In this document: one piece after another, positions 48,624 through 56,743 of the stretch
How positions within the stretch are numbered: the stretch's first letter is position 1
Layout: the number at the start of each line of letters is the position of its first letter
Assembly (NCBI RefSeq): GCF_003932735.1
Contig: NZ_CP033611.1
Coordinates: 1,029,501-1,093,500 of the forward strand
Reading direction: 5' to 3'
Origin: Rickettsiales endosymbiont of Stachyamoeba lipophora
GTDB lineage: Bacteria > Pseudomonadota > Alphaproteobacteria > Rickettsiales > 33-17
Length of the DNA: 64,000 bases
The notes under the pieces: generated by a model
Database searches by the model: none
Told to the model about the DNA's origin: nothing
The model's input: the letters and a program-made list of their open reading frames with translations, nothing else
Position numbers and translations under genes: made by a program

Positions 48624-50210
48624 TTAATATGTGTTGTTTAATTTAATGCCTTGAAGTAAACGTTTGCCTTGTTCTCCTTTGACTGGCATAACATTAAACT
48701 TCTTTAGTCTGATAGTAAGTTTTTGATGTGAGTAAGGCATTTTATGTCCATTATCTTCTGCCCAACTTTGGTATCGCTGATATAGTTCTTTAGACGATAC
48801 TTTGCCTTCACCTAAGGTGCAACATTGCTCAAGAAATTGTAATATTTGATCTGTAGCATGCTTCCATTCTCGAATTAATTCATCTGAAGAAGGAGGAATA
48901 GAGAAATGACCACGGCTTAATAATCCTTCTAAAGCGTTTAGTATTAGATTAAAGATGCCAGCCTTTTCTTGTTCCAATTTTTTTGGAAGAACGGTATCAA
49001 TTTCCTCCCTTTTAAATTTTCGGTTAAAAGGAAGTATAATTGCTCTGCGGTCAATTGCATCACTATGGTCCCTGGAGTGAGGTAGATGGTTAGTAGAAAA
49101 TACTGGAGTTGCATAAGGTTCAAATTCGAAAGGTTCTTGATATTTACGCTGAGCTATCATTCTTTCTCCTGAAGTTATAGTTTTAATAGCTTCATCTGGA
49201 AGTTGCTCTCCTTCTGCTATTTCGGTAACAATGTTAGCTAGCTTGCCGTGTAATTCTGCAGTTAGAAACTTATCTGCAAGTTGAGAAAGTTTTACAGAGG
49301 ATATATTATCAGCACCTAACAAGCTCTTTATTATGTTTAGTAATACTGATTTGCCATTGCCTCCTTCACCAACTAAGATAAAGAATTTTTCAAATCTACA
49401 GTCTTTAAGAAGCATGTATCCCATCATCTCTAGTATTAATATCTTTTTGATTTCTTTATCTGGATCGTAAGCAAAAATTTCTTCTAAAAATTGCTCACAT
49501 CTAGGTGCAGTAGCATTGGGATCATAATCAACATTTAAACAAGTCGTATTATACAAAGATTTATCATGAGACTTTTCGGTAAACTTCCCTTCTTCCCATA
49601 CTAAGCGAAGGTTTTTTGCAATGATTGATTCAATATCCTGATCAAGTTTAATATTAGGATCATATAATTCTGTTTTAATTAAATCTAAAATTGACTCAGA
49701 TTTTTGCTTAGATATATAGTTAGAGCTTCTTAACGTATGGGAGATAATCTTTTTAACTTCTCTTTCGCTAATTTTTTCCCATTTACACTTTTTATATTTA
49801 TATGGTTTGTCATTGATATATTTAATATCCTTTCTTGATAAAGAATTGATCACCTTATTGGCGATAGCTAATTGGTTCTCAATTAAATAATATATCTTCC
49901 AATCTATGCCCTTATTTTGGCAGTATTCCTCAAGTTCTTCCAATAATTCACTTACAGGTAATTTATGTTCATTTGCTAATAAACTGAGCATTTCGAGTTG
50001 TTGTTTCTTAGTAAGTTTATAACAAAGGATCGTTTGTTCGGCTTCTATCAAAAATTCTTTGTTTTGCTTGATAGGTTTTGTAGAAAGATCTATGCTATAA
50101 GTGATGCTAGGTAAGTTATTTCTTATCCATTCAGCTGTGATGCCTCCTTCAAAGGCATCACATAAATCATAACCACTAGGTGTATTATTAAAGTTAGCTG
50201 GTAATATCAT
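48624..50210 (-). CDS. P4-family primase/helicase (helicase part)
   Basis: Superfamily 3-type replication helicase as found in P4 alpha and phage D5-like proteins. A helical N-terminal domain (about 60-270, the D5 region) precedes Walker A in LVGEGGNGKSVLL (281-288), a sensor region with FEPYATPVFSTNHLPHSRD and DRRAIILPF, and a C-terminal winged helix (ELYQRYQSWAEDNGH). 528 residues. The priming part is not in this protein; it is in the two genes upstream. The start lies 17 bases inside the Toprim gene, so translation is coupled. Drives replication of the excised element, by inference. Confidence 0.88.
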   Translation of the reverse strand: MILPANFNNTPSGYDLCDAFEGGITAEWIRNNLPSITYSIDLSTKPIKQNKEFLIEAEQTILCYKLTKKQQLEMLSLLANEHKLPVSELLEELEEYCQNKGIDWKIYYLIENQLAIANKVINSLSRKDIKYINDKPYKYKKCKWEKISEREVKKIISHTLRSSNYISKQKSESILDLIKTELYDPNIKLDQDIESIIAKNLRLVWEEGKFTEKSHDKSLYNTTCLNVDYDPNATAPRCEQFLEEIFAYDPDKEIKKILILEMMGYMLLKDCRFEKFFILVGEGGNGKSVLLNIIKSLLGADNISSVKLSQLADKFLTAELHGKLANIVTEIAEGEQLPDEAIKTITSGERMIAQRKYQEPFEFEPYATPVFSTNHLPHSRDHSDAIDRRAIILPFNRKFKREEIDTVLPKKLEQEKAGIFNLILNALEGLLSRGHFSIPPSSDELIREWKHATDQILQFLEQCCTLGEGKVSSKELYQRYQSWAEDNGHKMPYSHQKLTIRLKKFNVMPVKGEQGKRLLQGIKLNNTY

Positions 50211-50766
50211 TTTTTAGCTCCCACAGTTTTTCAGTTTGTATAATATTAATTTCTTTCACTCTGATATTTTTTAGAATTTCAATAACCTTATTGTAGTACT
50301 TAATGCCAGCTTCATCGCAATCATAGCTTATGTATACAATACGGTTGTGTAGTATACTCCAATCAGATTTATCAGCTGCATTGCTTCCTCCAGATGAGGT
50401 GGTTGCTACCCATTCTGGAAAAGCTTTTTTTGCTGCTTCTGCGGTTTTTTCTCCTTCAACTATTAAAATAGATTTTTCTGGATAATGAATAATATCAGGA
50501 AGGTTATATAGAGGCCTTATAAAATCTGGCCATTTGTTAACCCATGTGTATGTGCCAGTTAAAAATTCTACATAGCAGTAAGGAAATATTTTTTTATCAT
50601 TTTGACCAGGTTTTGGTCCCTTAATATTTCTGCGTAACACATAGAAGCTTAATTTGTTAATATCAACATAATAAGGATATATGCTACTAGGCTCAATCTT
50701 CTTTAGAATATCACTAAAGCAATTAGCATCTTCAGGAACTATGTTAAGCACTCGTTTGATATTCAT
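50194..50766 (-). CDS. Toprim-domain primase protein
   Basis: A 190-residue protein with a Toprim domain: ILIVEGEKTAEAAKKAFP supplies the conserved Glu, and YISYDCDEAG the DxD pair. It follows a ~90-residue N-terminal region. It is the catalytic-looking half of what is usually one P4-like primase with the zinc-domain protein upstream; the two overlap by ATGA. It overlaps the helicase start by 17 bases. Confidence 0.78.
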   Translation of the reverse strand: MNIKRVLNIVPEDANCFSDILKKIEPSSIYPYYVDINKLSFYVLRRNIKGPKPGQNDKKIFPYCYVEFLTGTYTWVNKWPDFIRPLYNLPDIIHYPEKSILIVEGEKTAEAAKKAFPEWVATTSSGGSNAADKSDWSILHNRIVYISYDCDEAGIKYYNKVIEILKNIRVKEINIIQTEKLWELKNDITS

Positions 50767-51077
50767 ATCCTTTCTCCTATAATATCTAACAATTCAAGCA
50801 GAGCTTCTTTTTGGGATTTGCGGCTTAGGTATGCATAGAAGGAAATTATATCATTTCCCCCGATGCCTTCAGCAAATTCACACCATTTACCTGTTCTTAA
50901 GTTAAATTTGAAAGAACCTAAATGTTTATCAGCTCTATTAGGATTAGTAGCTACATATTCATTACCAATCACTTTCCCACCAGGAAGTATCCTGGGTAAA
51001 ATGCTGCTATGATTTCTCTCTAGAATGGCTCTGCCTTTTTGAAAGATATCTTTTTTGTAAGAATATTTCTTTCTCAT
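50763..51077 (-). CDS. primase N-terminal zinc-domain-like protein
   Basis: A 104-residue protein matching the N-terminal part of satellite and phage primases: RILPGGKVIGNEYVATNPNRADK, then GSFKFNLRTGKWCEFAEG and GGNDIISFYAYLS. Only one cysteine is left, so zinc binding is doubtful. The stop overlaps the Toprim gene as ATGA and the start overlaps alpA as TAATG. The two primase halves seem to be separate genes rather than a frameshift, because both junctions have clean coupling. Confidence 0.65.
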   Translation of the reverse strand: MRKKYSYKKDIFQKGRAILERNHSSILPRILPGGKVIGNEYVATNPNRADKHLGSFKFNLRTGKWCEFAEGIGGNDIISFYAYLSRKSQKEALLELLDIIGERI

Positions 51078-51295
51078 TACATTTCTCCTTGTTCTTGGTT
51101 AAATTTATTAATCAAGGCTGTAATGTCTTCTGCACGCCATGCAGTAATACGAGGGCCAAGTTTAACAGGCTGCGGAAAGCGACCTGCCTTGACGCCTGCC
51201 CACCAAGTGGATTTGCCCACAGGGATAACCTGTAAGATAATTGGAAGCCGGATGTATCCGATTTCTGGTATGTAACATCTATTTTTACAAGTCAT
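51077..51295 (-). CDS. alpA: AlpA-family transcriptional regulator
   Basis: A 72-residue MerR-like winged-helix protein of the AlpA type: EIGYIRLPIIL, then VGKSTWWAGVKAGRFPQPVKLGPRITAWRAEDITALI, with the typical GRFP and W(R)xxDI. In P4 and PICI elements AlpA proteins activate integrase/excision or replication genes. First gene of the replication operon; TAATG overlap with the primase gene. Confidence 0.85.
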   Translation of the reverse strand: MTCKNRCYIPEIGYIRLPIILQVIPVGKSTWWAGVKAGRFPQPVKLGPRITAWRAEDITALINKFNQEQGEM

Positions 51296-51382
51296 AATTA
51301 AACCTTATTTTTAAATTAAATATATTCAGAAAATAAATATTTTAAGGTTTATAATATATAACAGAAAAGCTTGCCGCCGTTC

Positions 51383-51481
51383 TAGGAATAAAGGAGGAAG
51401 TAAGGAAAAAAGGAATGCTTAGGGATAGGCTAGGGAAGGATTAAGGGCAAATTGAGGATATAACAAGGAAGAAATAGGGAT
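51383..51481. repeat. helically phased AGG repeats, candidate ori or operator
   Basis: A purine-rich tract upstream of alpA with AGG/GGG steps. Those at 51412, 51422, 51433, 51445, 51456, 51467 and 51477 are spaced 10, 11, 12, 11, 11 and 10 bases, close to one helical turn. No coding frame runs through it. A replication origin with iterons or a regulator-binding array for AlpA are the obvious possibilities. This is inference. Confidence 0.4.
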
Positions 51482-51512
51482 AAATTATAAGCTTAGATGA
51501 TTGGACAATATG

Positions 51513-52502
51513 TTACTTTCTCTCCTTTTTTAATTCTGAGACTTTATTCATATAGCTTTTATATTCTCTTGGTACATCATCACCTTGAGAATTAACAATT
51601 ATAATACATTTACCATGTTTAATATCTTTGATATCTTCATATGCTAGGCTATTGTTTGTCTTTTTATCTTGAATAAATTTGCATAATTGCTTTGCATTTG
51701 GAGTTTGTCGATTCTCAATATAGTAATCATTGAATGGTAATAAAATTATAGATTTTAAACTATCATCTCTTGATAAAGTTTGGTTGTTATTTGGTTTATT
51801 TGAATTACTATATCCATAGTTTTGAATTATATCATTTAATTCATTATTTTTACTTTGTAATACAGTTATTTTTTGTTCAGATTCATATTGATAATTTTTA
51901 TATCTTTCTTCCCAATCAATAAAATTACTATGCTTTTTTAATAATTCCTCAAGCTCATTAGGAACCTCTAAATCATTATTTTTAGCCCATAATATAAAAT
52001 CTGCTGGTTTTATTGGGTTTGTTAGCGCCCCTGTGCCTAGTGCTCTATATGCAAGTAAGTAAAGTTGAGCATAATGAGCAGAAAATTTATTTGGATTTAC
52101 ATATTGTATTGTTCTCTCCATGGTGTGAACATGCGGGTCGCACGAGAAGAAGCTTCCTATGCTATACTGTAAAGCGATAGGATCTAATCCAAATATTAGA
52201 GCGATGGCTTCATCTGTTCTCCAAGTGGGTAGCTTAGCATAAAATTCAAAATTAACTTTTTTTGTAGAAGGTGGGAAATCATATTGCTTTTCTATCTTGC
52301 TGTATTCTTCATAAAACTCTTGTTCAGAAAGTGATCTTAATTTTATTTCATATTCTTTTGCGTTATCCAGATATAATTGATCATTGGTAGAGAATTCATG
52401 ATTAAGTCGGCATGATTCTCTATAAATCTTTTGCCTAAATGGAAAAGCATACTGTATTAAATACTGCATTTTATCTTCTCTATCTTTGCATACAATAGTC
52501 AT
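51513..52502 (-). CDS. hypothetical satellite protein with coiled coil
   Basis: A 329-residue protein without a family I can name. It has a WRTDEAIALIFGLDP segment (about 95-109) that recurs in proteins encoded next to integrases of such elements, a PADFILWAKNND stretch and a predicted coiled coil at about 205-235. A GAGAAG ribosome-binding site favours the ATG at 52469 (318 residues) over 52502. It lies between the integrase and the phased repeats, so a role in excision or replication control is possible. Confidence 0.65.
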   Translation of the reverse strand: MTIVCKDREDKMQYLIQYAFPFRQKIYRESCRLNHEFSTNDQLYLDNAKEYEIKLRSLSEQEFYEEYSKIEKQYDFPPSTKKVNFEFYAKLPTWRTDEAIALIFGLDPIALQYSIGSFFSCDPHVHTMERTIQYVNPNKFSAHYAQLYLLAYRALGTGALTNPIKPADFILWAKNNDLEVPNELEELLKKHSNFIDWEERYKNYQYESEQKITVLQSKNNELNDIIQNYGYSNSNKPNNNQTLSRDDSLKSIILLPFNDYYIENRQTPNAKQLCKFIQDKKTNNSLAYEDIKDIKHGKCIIIVNSQGDDVPREYKSYMNKVSELKKERK

Positions 52503-52531
52503 ATTATTACCATAAGTTGGGTTGTTTTTTG

Positions 52532-53716
52532 TTATCTATTTATTTCTATCAATGCGTATAAATAATCCGCCCACCATTGCATCATTTCTCGGCGCTCTGG
52601 TAAATACTGGGCATGGTTATAGCTTGCTCGTACTTTATTACGTTCGGCATGAGCAAGTTGTCTTTCTATAATATCCGGTCTAAATCCGTGCTCATTGAGA
52701 ATAGTGGAGGCTGTAGCTCTGAAACCATGGGGAGTTGCTCTACTATGATAACCCATCCGATACATAGCATATAGTAGCGTATTCTCGCTTATAAAGCTTA
52801 ATGGTTTATTGCGATTAGTAAATAAATGCTCTCTATAACCACTTATTAGCTTTAATTCTTGTATGATATCTATTGCTTGATTTGATAAAGGTACAATGTG
52901 AGGTTCACGCATCTTCATTCGTTCTGCGGGTATACGCCATTCTTTCTTTTCTAAATCGATTTCTTCCCACCTAGCACCTCTTAATTCCCCTGTGCGTACA
53001 AATGTAAGTATCAATAACTTTAAAGCTAATTTTGTTTGTAAATCCCCATCATATAATGCAAGCTTTTCTAAAAATTCTGGTAGTTCCTTTGCTTCCAACC
53101 TTGAATAATGTTCTTTTTTACGAGTTTGGAGAGCTCCTCGTAGATCAGATGAAATATCACGTTCTGCTCTGCCCGTTGCAACAGCATATCTAAAAATTTG
53201 TCCGCAAGTTTGTAGCGCTCGCTTGGCAATATCAATAGCTCCTCTTTTTTCTATATCTCGTAATACTAAAAGTAATTCGGGTGGTGTAACAGTATTGATT
53301 GATTTGAAGCCAAGTTTAGGAAATATATCAGCTTCTAATCTTCTTAGAACATAATTGGCATGCCTTTCTGCCCAGCTATTTTTCTGATTGTTATGCCACT
53401 CTCTAGCTATTAGTTCTAAAGAATTCTCAGTGTCTAACTGTTGCTGAATTTTTTCTTCTTTTTTCACAACAGAAGGGTCTAAATTAGCTCTAATAAGTTT
53501 ACGCGTTTTATCACATTTATCTCTAGCTTCTTTGAGCGAGGTTTCTGGATAAACTCCAAAAGAAATTTCTTTTTCTTTGCCACCAAATCTATATCTAAAA
53601 CGCCAATATTTACTACCAGTAGGCTTTACTAGTAGGCAAAGTCCTTTTCCATCTGCTAATCTATATTGCTTCTCTAAAGGTTTAGCATGTTTAATGGTAA
53701 TATCATTAAGTGACAT
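52532..53716 (-). CDS. int: P4-type tyrosine recombinase (integrase)
   Basis: Site-specific recombinase for integration at the adjacent tRNA-Ser. An N-terminal arm-binding domain (AKPLEKQYRLADGKGLCL, YWRFRYRFGGKEKEISFG) is followed by a core-binding domain and the catalytic domain with R in RTGELRGARW, HGFR, HAERN and the nucleophile Tyr in RASYNHAQY. All catalytic residues are present. From the ATG at 53716 (MSLNDITIKHAKP) it has 394 residues; the frame runs on to a GTG at 53761 that overlaps the arm repeats. Transcribed away from the tRNA. Confidence 0.93.
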   Translation of the reverse strand: MSLNDITIKHAKPLEKQYRLADGKGLCLLVKPTGSKYWRFRYRFGGKEKEISFGVYPETSLKEARDKCDKTRKLIRANLDPSVVKKEEKIQQQLDTENSLELIAREWHNNQKNSWAERHANYVLRRLEADIFPKLGFKSINTVTPPELLLVLRDIEKRGAIDIAKRALQTCGQIFRYAVATGRAERDISSDLRGALQTRKKEHYSRLEAKELPEFLEKLALYDGDLQTKLALKLLILTFVRTGELRGARWEEIDLEKKEWRIPAERMKMREPHIVPLSNQAIDIIQELKLISGYREHLFTNRNKPLSFISENTLLYAMYRMGYHSRATPHGFRATASTILNEHGFRPDIIERQLAHAERNKVRASYNHAQYLPERREMMQWWADYLYALIEINR

Positions 53717-53745
53717 GTGGGTATCTATTATATATTTCTCAATTG

Positions 53746-53765
53746 GTACCCACATAGTCACCCAT
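53746..53765. repeat. putative integrase arm sites, tRNA-proximal end
   Basis: GTACCCAC at 53746-53753, a related GTCACCCAT at 53758-53766 and an inverted copy (GTGGGTAT) near 53717-53724 lie just upstream of the integrase start. The same GTACCC(A/T)C unit is repeated inside the distal end at 42301-42320. Confidence 0.5.
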
Positions 53766-53876
53766 AAAATCTCTGGTTTTAGTGGGATGATATTAAATCA
53801 TATTGGACAATGATTTAGCCTAATAGGCGCTTTTTGTCAAGGGTTCCTGGATTTTATAGGGCTGTATAAGATAAGA

Positions 53877-53894
53877 AGCTGGCGGATGGGGTGG
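53877..53894. other. tRNA-proximal attachment site
   Basis: The 3' end of the tRNA-Ser gene (GCTGGCGGATGGGGTGG on this strand) matches the distal site at 42222-42240 with one base missing. The tRNA stays complete, as is usual for P4-type integration. Confidence 0.65.
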
Positions 53895-53969
53895 GATTCG
53901 AACCCACGGTACGGTCACCCGCACGCCGGTTTTCAAGACCGGTGCCTTCAACCACTCGGCCACCCATCC
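53880..53969 (-). tRNA. tRNA-Ser (UGA)
   Basis: A 90-base class II tRNA: acceptor GGATGGG/CCCATCC, anticodon arm CCGGT/ACCGG with loop CTTGAAA (anticodon TGA), a long variable arm (GTGCGGGTGACCGTACC region), T arm GTGGG/CCCAC, discriminator G and encoded CCA. The variable arm and G73 confirm serine. Its 3' end is the attachment site of the satellite. Confidence 0.97.
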
Positions 53970-53987
53970 GTTTTTGGTAATGCAATT

Positions 53988-54016
53988 TTAATATCATAGT
54001 TATTTTTTTTTGACAA
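53988..54016 (-). promoter_or_regulatory. putative promoter of tRNA-Ser
   Basis: On the minus strand, TTGTCA (54011-54016) and TATTAA (53988-53993) are 17 bases apart, and the tRNA begins 19 bases after the second box. A run of eight A residues fills part of the spacer. Confidence 0.5.
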
Positions 54017-54300
54017 GTGTATAGTTAAGCGTGATAGATGGTAGGGAATAAAACGTTATAACTATACTTAGCAATGAATAGGAGCCATATATATCATGTT
54101 GCTCGATATATTTTGCTTTTTATAGTCTTTTGTTACCACTATGCTCTCTTTTGAAGAAAGCCGCTAAGCTTCTATGAGATGTATAAAGTGGCTAGTAAGT
54201 AATGTATGCTGCTTATCTTGCTATCTTCTTACAGAATCTTGATAAACTTATGTTAAGTTTGAAAATAATAGCCTAGAAAGAACTGGGCCATTAAGCTTAT
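54017..54300. other. intergenic stretch before the deformylase gene
   Basis: The space between tRNA-Ser and the deformylase-like gene totals 331 bases. Apart from the tRNA promoter I see no gene or clear signal. Confidence 0.4.
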
Positions 54301-54825
54301 TTATTTAAACATCTTTCTTTTTTGCTTCTGCAATTTTTCTAGCATCATTGATCGTTTCAGTGGAGGGGCGTAATCTAAAAATGTTTTACCTAAAGTGTAA
54401 TCAATTTCGTGTTGAATACAGGTTGCAAGTAAGCCGCTTGCTTCAATAATATTTTCTTGATTGTTTAGATCTTGATATATTAATTTAATATTTTTAGGGC
54501 GAGAAATAGTTACAAACGTTTTTGGAAAGGAGATAGATCCTTCTGTATAGCTAAATAATTCAGTGGAATGTTCGATTATTTCAGGGTTAATCATTACGAG
54601 TGGATTTCTAGTAGTCACATCATCTTTTTTGTAATTAACATCGATTACTATTATCCGTTTTAATACGCCAACTTGAGTGGCTGCCATGCCTATTCCCTGA
54701 TGAAAGTAAACGGTATCTATTAAGTCGGCAGCAAGCTTTGTAATGGTCTCATCAATAATGATGATGTTTTGAGAACGTTGTTTGTAAATTGGATCGGGAG
54801 CTATAATTAAAGGTAAAATTGCCAT
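54301..54825 (-). CDS. peptide deformylase-like protein lacking metal ligands
   Basis: A 174-residue member of the peptide deformylase family, which removes formyl groups from new proteins. Motif 1 is GIGMAATQVG. Motif 2 reads EGSIS instead of EGCLS, so the metal-ligand cysteine is Ser97. Motif 3 reads HEIDY instead of HExDH, so the second histidine is Tyr143; only H139 and the catalytic Glu140 remain. With two of three ligands gone, classical activity is unlikely. The frame is intact and otherwise well conserved, so it may have another role, or be early in decay. A true def gene is expected elsewhere. A second def fragment lies directly upstream. Confidence 0.85.
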   Translation of the reverse strand: MAILPLIIAPDPIYKQRSQNIIIIDETITKLAADLIDTVYFHQGIGMAATQVGVLKRIIVIDVNYKKDDVTTRNPLVMINPEIIEHSTELFSYTEGSISFPKTFVTISRPKNIKLIYQDLNNQENIIEASGLLATCIQHEIDYTLGKTFLDYAPPLKRSMMLEKLQKQKRKMFK

Positions 54826-54881
54826 AGATGCTATTTTCTTAATATTTAAATGTTAGAGATTATTGCGCTTTTTTGACGATA

Positions 54882-55032
54882 TTATACAATGTTGAGTAAT
54901 TGAACAGATGCTATATAATTTATAAATAGCTTACCATTTAAATGATCAACTTTATGCTGAATAATTCTTGCAAGATACCCCTTAGCCGCTTCTTATATTA
55001 ACTTGCCTGTAAGATCATAAGCGGAATAATAA
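54882..55032 (-). pseudogene. fragment of a second peptide deformylase gene
   Basis: On the minus strand a frame with one stop codon reads YYSAYDLTGKLI, stop, then EAAKGYLARIIQHKVDHLNGK and LFINYI. This is the C-terminal third of a deformylase: D.tG, the GxLAR helix and motif 3, here HKVDH with the catalytic Glu changed to Lys but both histidines kept. Motifs 1 and 2 are gone. It was in tandem with the gene at 54301-54825. Confidence 0.8.
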
Positions 55033-55581
55033 CTTTTTCAAGTAAGCAATATAGATAATAAAATCTTGGAATGATATGTTTAACGCTAGTATTTATTGTC
55101 ATTATTGAAGCTCTATAATAATATAATTTTTCATAAATATAGATAATAACAAAAATATACAGAGCAAAGATTAATTCCTATAATGATTGGTAAGTTTTAT
55201 ATTAAATGGTTGGGATGAAACATTATTTTTTTCAGATAAGAGTTTGTTTATTGCACTTTTTATGCACGAGGAATTAGCGCTGTAAATGTTTTATCAGCAG
55301 AAAGTGCTTTAAAGATGTTTCTTTGGCTGAAAATATACAAGAAAAAGATAAGGTAGCTTATTGAGCAGATAGCTGAAATAGGCGGCGGCCTACTAAACAT
55401 GCCCAATAAGATTTTAGAGTACTCCAGATGTGTATTTATGACCTAGATGATTTTGTATTGGCAAGTTGCCATATGACCATACCTTAAATGCAAGAGTTAT
55501 AACACCGTGGATTTAAAGCTGTGGTAAAGAATTTTTCAATTGTTATGGGCGAAAATTTTACTAAATATATCAGGATTGTGA
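55033..55581. other. gene-poor stretch with a coding trace
   Basis: No intact gene. On the plus strand a frame near 55260-55430 reads ARGISAVNVLSAESALKMF, then, past a stop, LIEQIAEIGGGLLNMPNK. It looks like an old coding sequence, but I cannot assign it. The 5' part of the def pseudogene has been lost here. Confidence 0.4.
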
Positions 55582-56310
55582 ATGAGTGATAATTCCTATT
55601 TTATTGAGTACCAAGATACTATCATTAATCTTCAATTATTATTTTGTAACCGCAAAACTTTAGGGATTACAGTTTATCCTAACAAATCGGTGGTAGTAAG
55701 AGCTCCTAAAGGAAAAAAACCGGAAGATGTGATATTAAAAGTTAAAAATAAAGCTGCTTGGATTAAGGGCAAGCTAGATAGCTATGCACAAGCAATTGTT
55801 TCTAGAACGGAAAAAAAATATATAGAGCATGAGATACATCCGTTTTTAGGAAAATCATATCGGTTAAAAATAGAGAAGGGGTTGATTAATTCAGCTAGGT
55901 TGGTCGAGGGTTATATTGTTATAACATGTGCAGGGTTAGTTACAGTTTGTAAAATCAAGAGTTCTCTAGAGAAATGGTATCACTTACAGGCTTATAATAA
56001 ATTTCATGAAATTATTGAAAAATGTTGTGAGCAAATTAAATTATCTTCTCAGTTAAAGCCAAAACTTATCTTAACAAATGTGAAATCCTTTTGGGGTAGC
56101 ATGTCTACTAAGGGTGTAATGAAGTTGAATATTCAACTAATTAAATATCCTGAAGAATGTATTGAATATGTAGTGATGCATGAATTATGTCATATCTTCC
56201 ATCATAATCATGGAGCCGGGTTTTATAAATTGTTGGTAGAGTATCTGCCAGATTGGAAAGCAAGAAAACATAAACTCAGGTTGTTAGCTCAGCAGCACTA
56301 TATATCTTGA
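55582..56310 (+). CDS. YgjP-like zinc metallopeptidase-domain protein
   Basis: A 242-residue protein of the YgjP/DUF45 type. The N-terminal part has TLGITVYPNKSVVVRAPKG and AAWIKGKLDSY; the C-terminal part has LTNVKSFWGSMSTKG and the metal site VVMHELCHIFHHNHG (HExxH plus a downstream His), then LPDWKARK. Family members are often found beside type I R-M genes or alone; their substrate is unknown. It stands alone here. Starts with ATG and no strong ribosome-binding site. Confidence 0.85.
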   Translation: MSDNSYFIEYQDTIINLQLLFCNRKTLGITVYPNKSVVVRAPKGKKPEDVILKVKNKAAWIKGKLDSYAQAIVSRTEKKYIEHEIHPFLGKSYRLKIEKGLINSARLVEGYIVITCAGLVTVCKIKSSLEKWYHLQAYNKFHEIIEKCCEQIKLSSQLKPKLILTNVKSFWGSMSTKGVMKLNIQLIKYPEECIEYVVMHELCHIFHHNHGAGFYKLLVEYLPDWKARKHKLRLLAQQHYIS

Positions 56311-56743
56311 TTCTAATCTTATAGTATGGAGACCTTACTTAGTATAGCTACTAAATTATTATTTTTAACTTCTCAAATTATACTGTTAACGTATACGGCT
56401 TTAAAATTGTCTAATATATCTTAGGTTATATTTCTTATAAAAAGCTCTTTTAGTATGATTACCTACTAATATAAAAATATTTTTGAAGTAAGCCCTCTGT
56501 TATGCTAAAATATTTGTTCGTTTTCATCTAACAATATGTATTAAGCCTCAATTGTTCAAAAATCTTTGCAGAATCTAGAATAAATTTTTATTAATATTCA
56601 AAAATGAGTATCTTCATTTCGGAGATCTCAATTTAATAATCATTGTAAACATGCCATTCTATACTGTAATAGGGGTTGTATAGGTAAATTTTCTGCCATT
56701 TTTACAATTTTCTTTTTCCTTATCTCATAGCTGGGTGTTCTGC
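56311..56743. other. gene-poor intergenic stretch
   Basis: 433 AT-rich bases between convergent genes. I see no open frame, tRNA or clear terminator. Confidence 0.4.

Larger units (their letters stand above)
42226..53894 (-). mobile_element. P4/PICI-like integrative satellite in tRNA-Ser
   Basis: An 11.7-kb element between a degenerate copy of the tRNA-Ser 3' end (42226) and the intact tRNA (53880-53969). From the tRNA inward it carries a tyrosine integrase, an unknown protein, an ori-like repeat tract, AlpA, a primase zinc-domain protein, a Toprim protein, a P4-type helicase, an unknown protein, a TerS-like protein, a type IIG R-M enzyme, a nuclease-like partner and a convergent CoiA-like protein. 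No capsid, tail, portal, large terminase, lysis or conjugation gene is present. This gene set is that of phage satellites. Mobility today is untested; the core genes are all intact. Confidence 0.75.

Noticed and set aside
42226-53894. Classification as a RAGE conjugative element or a prophage
   Set aside because: No tra, relaxase, capsid, tail, portal or lysis gene is present; the replication and control genes are of satellite type.
42484-53894. CRISPR array or retron in the accessory region
   Set aside because: No regularly spaced repeats of 25-40 bases and no reverse transcriptase were seen; the only periodic tract has ~11-base spacing.
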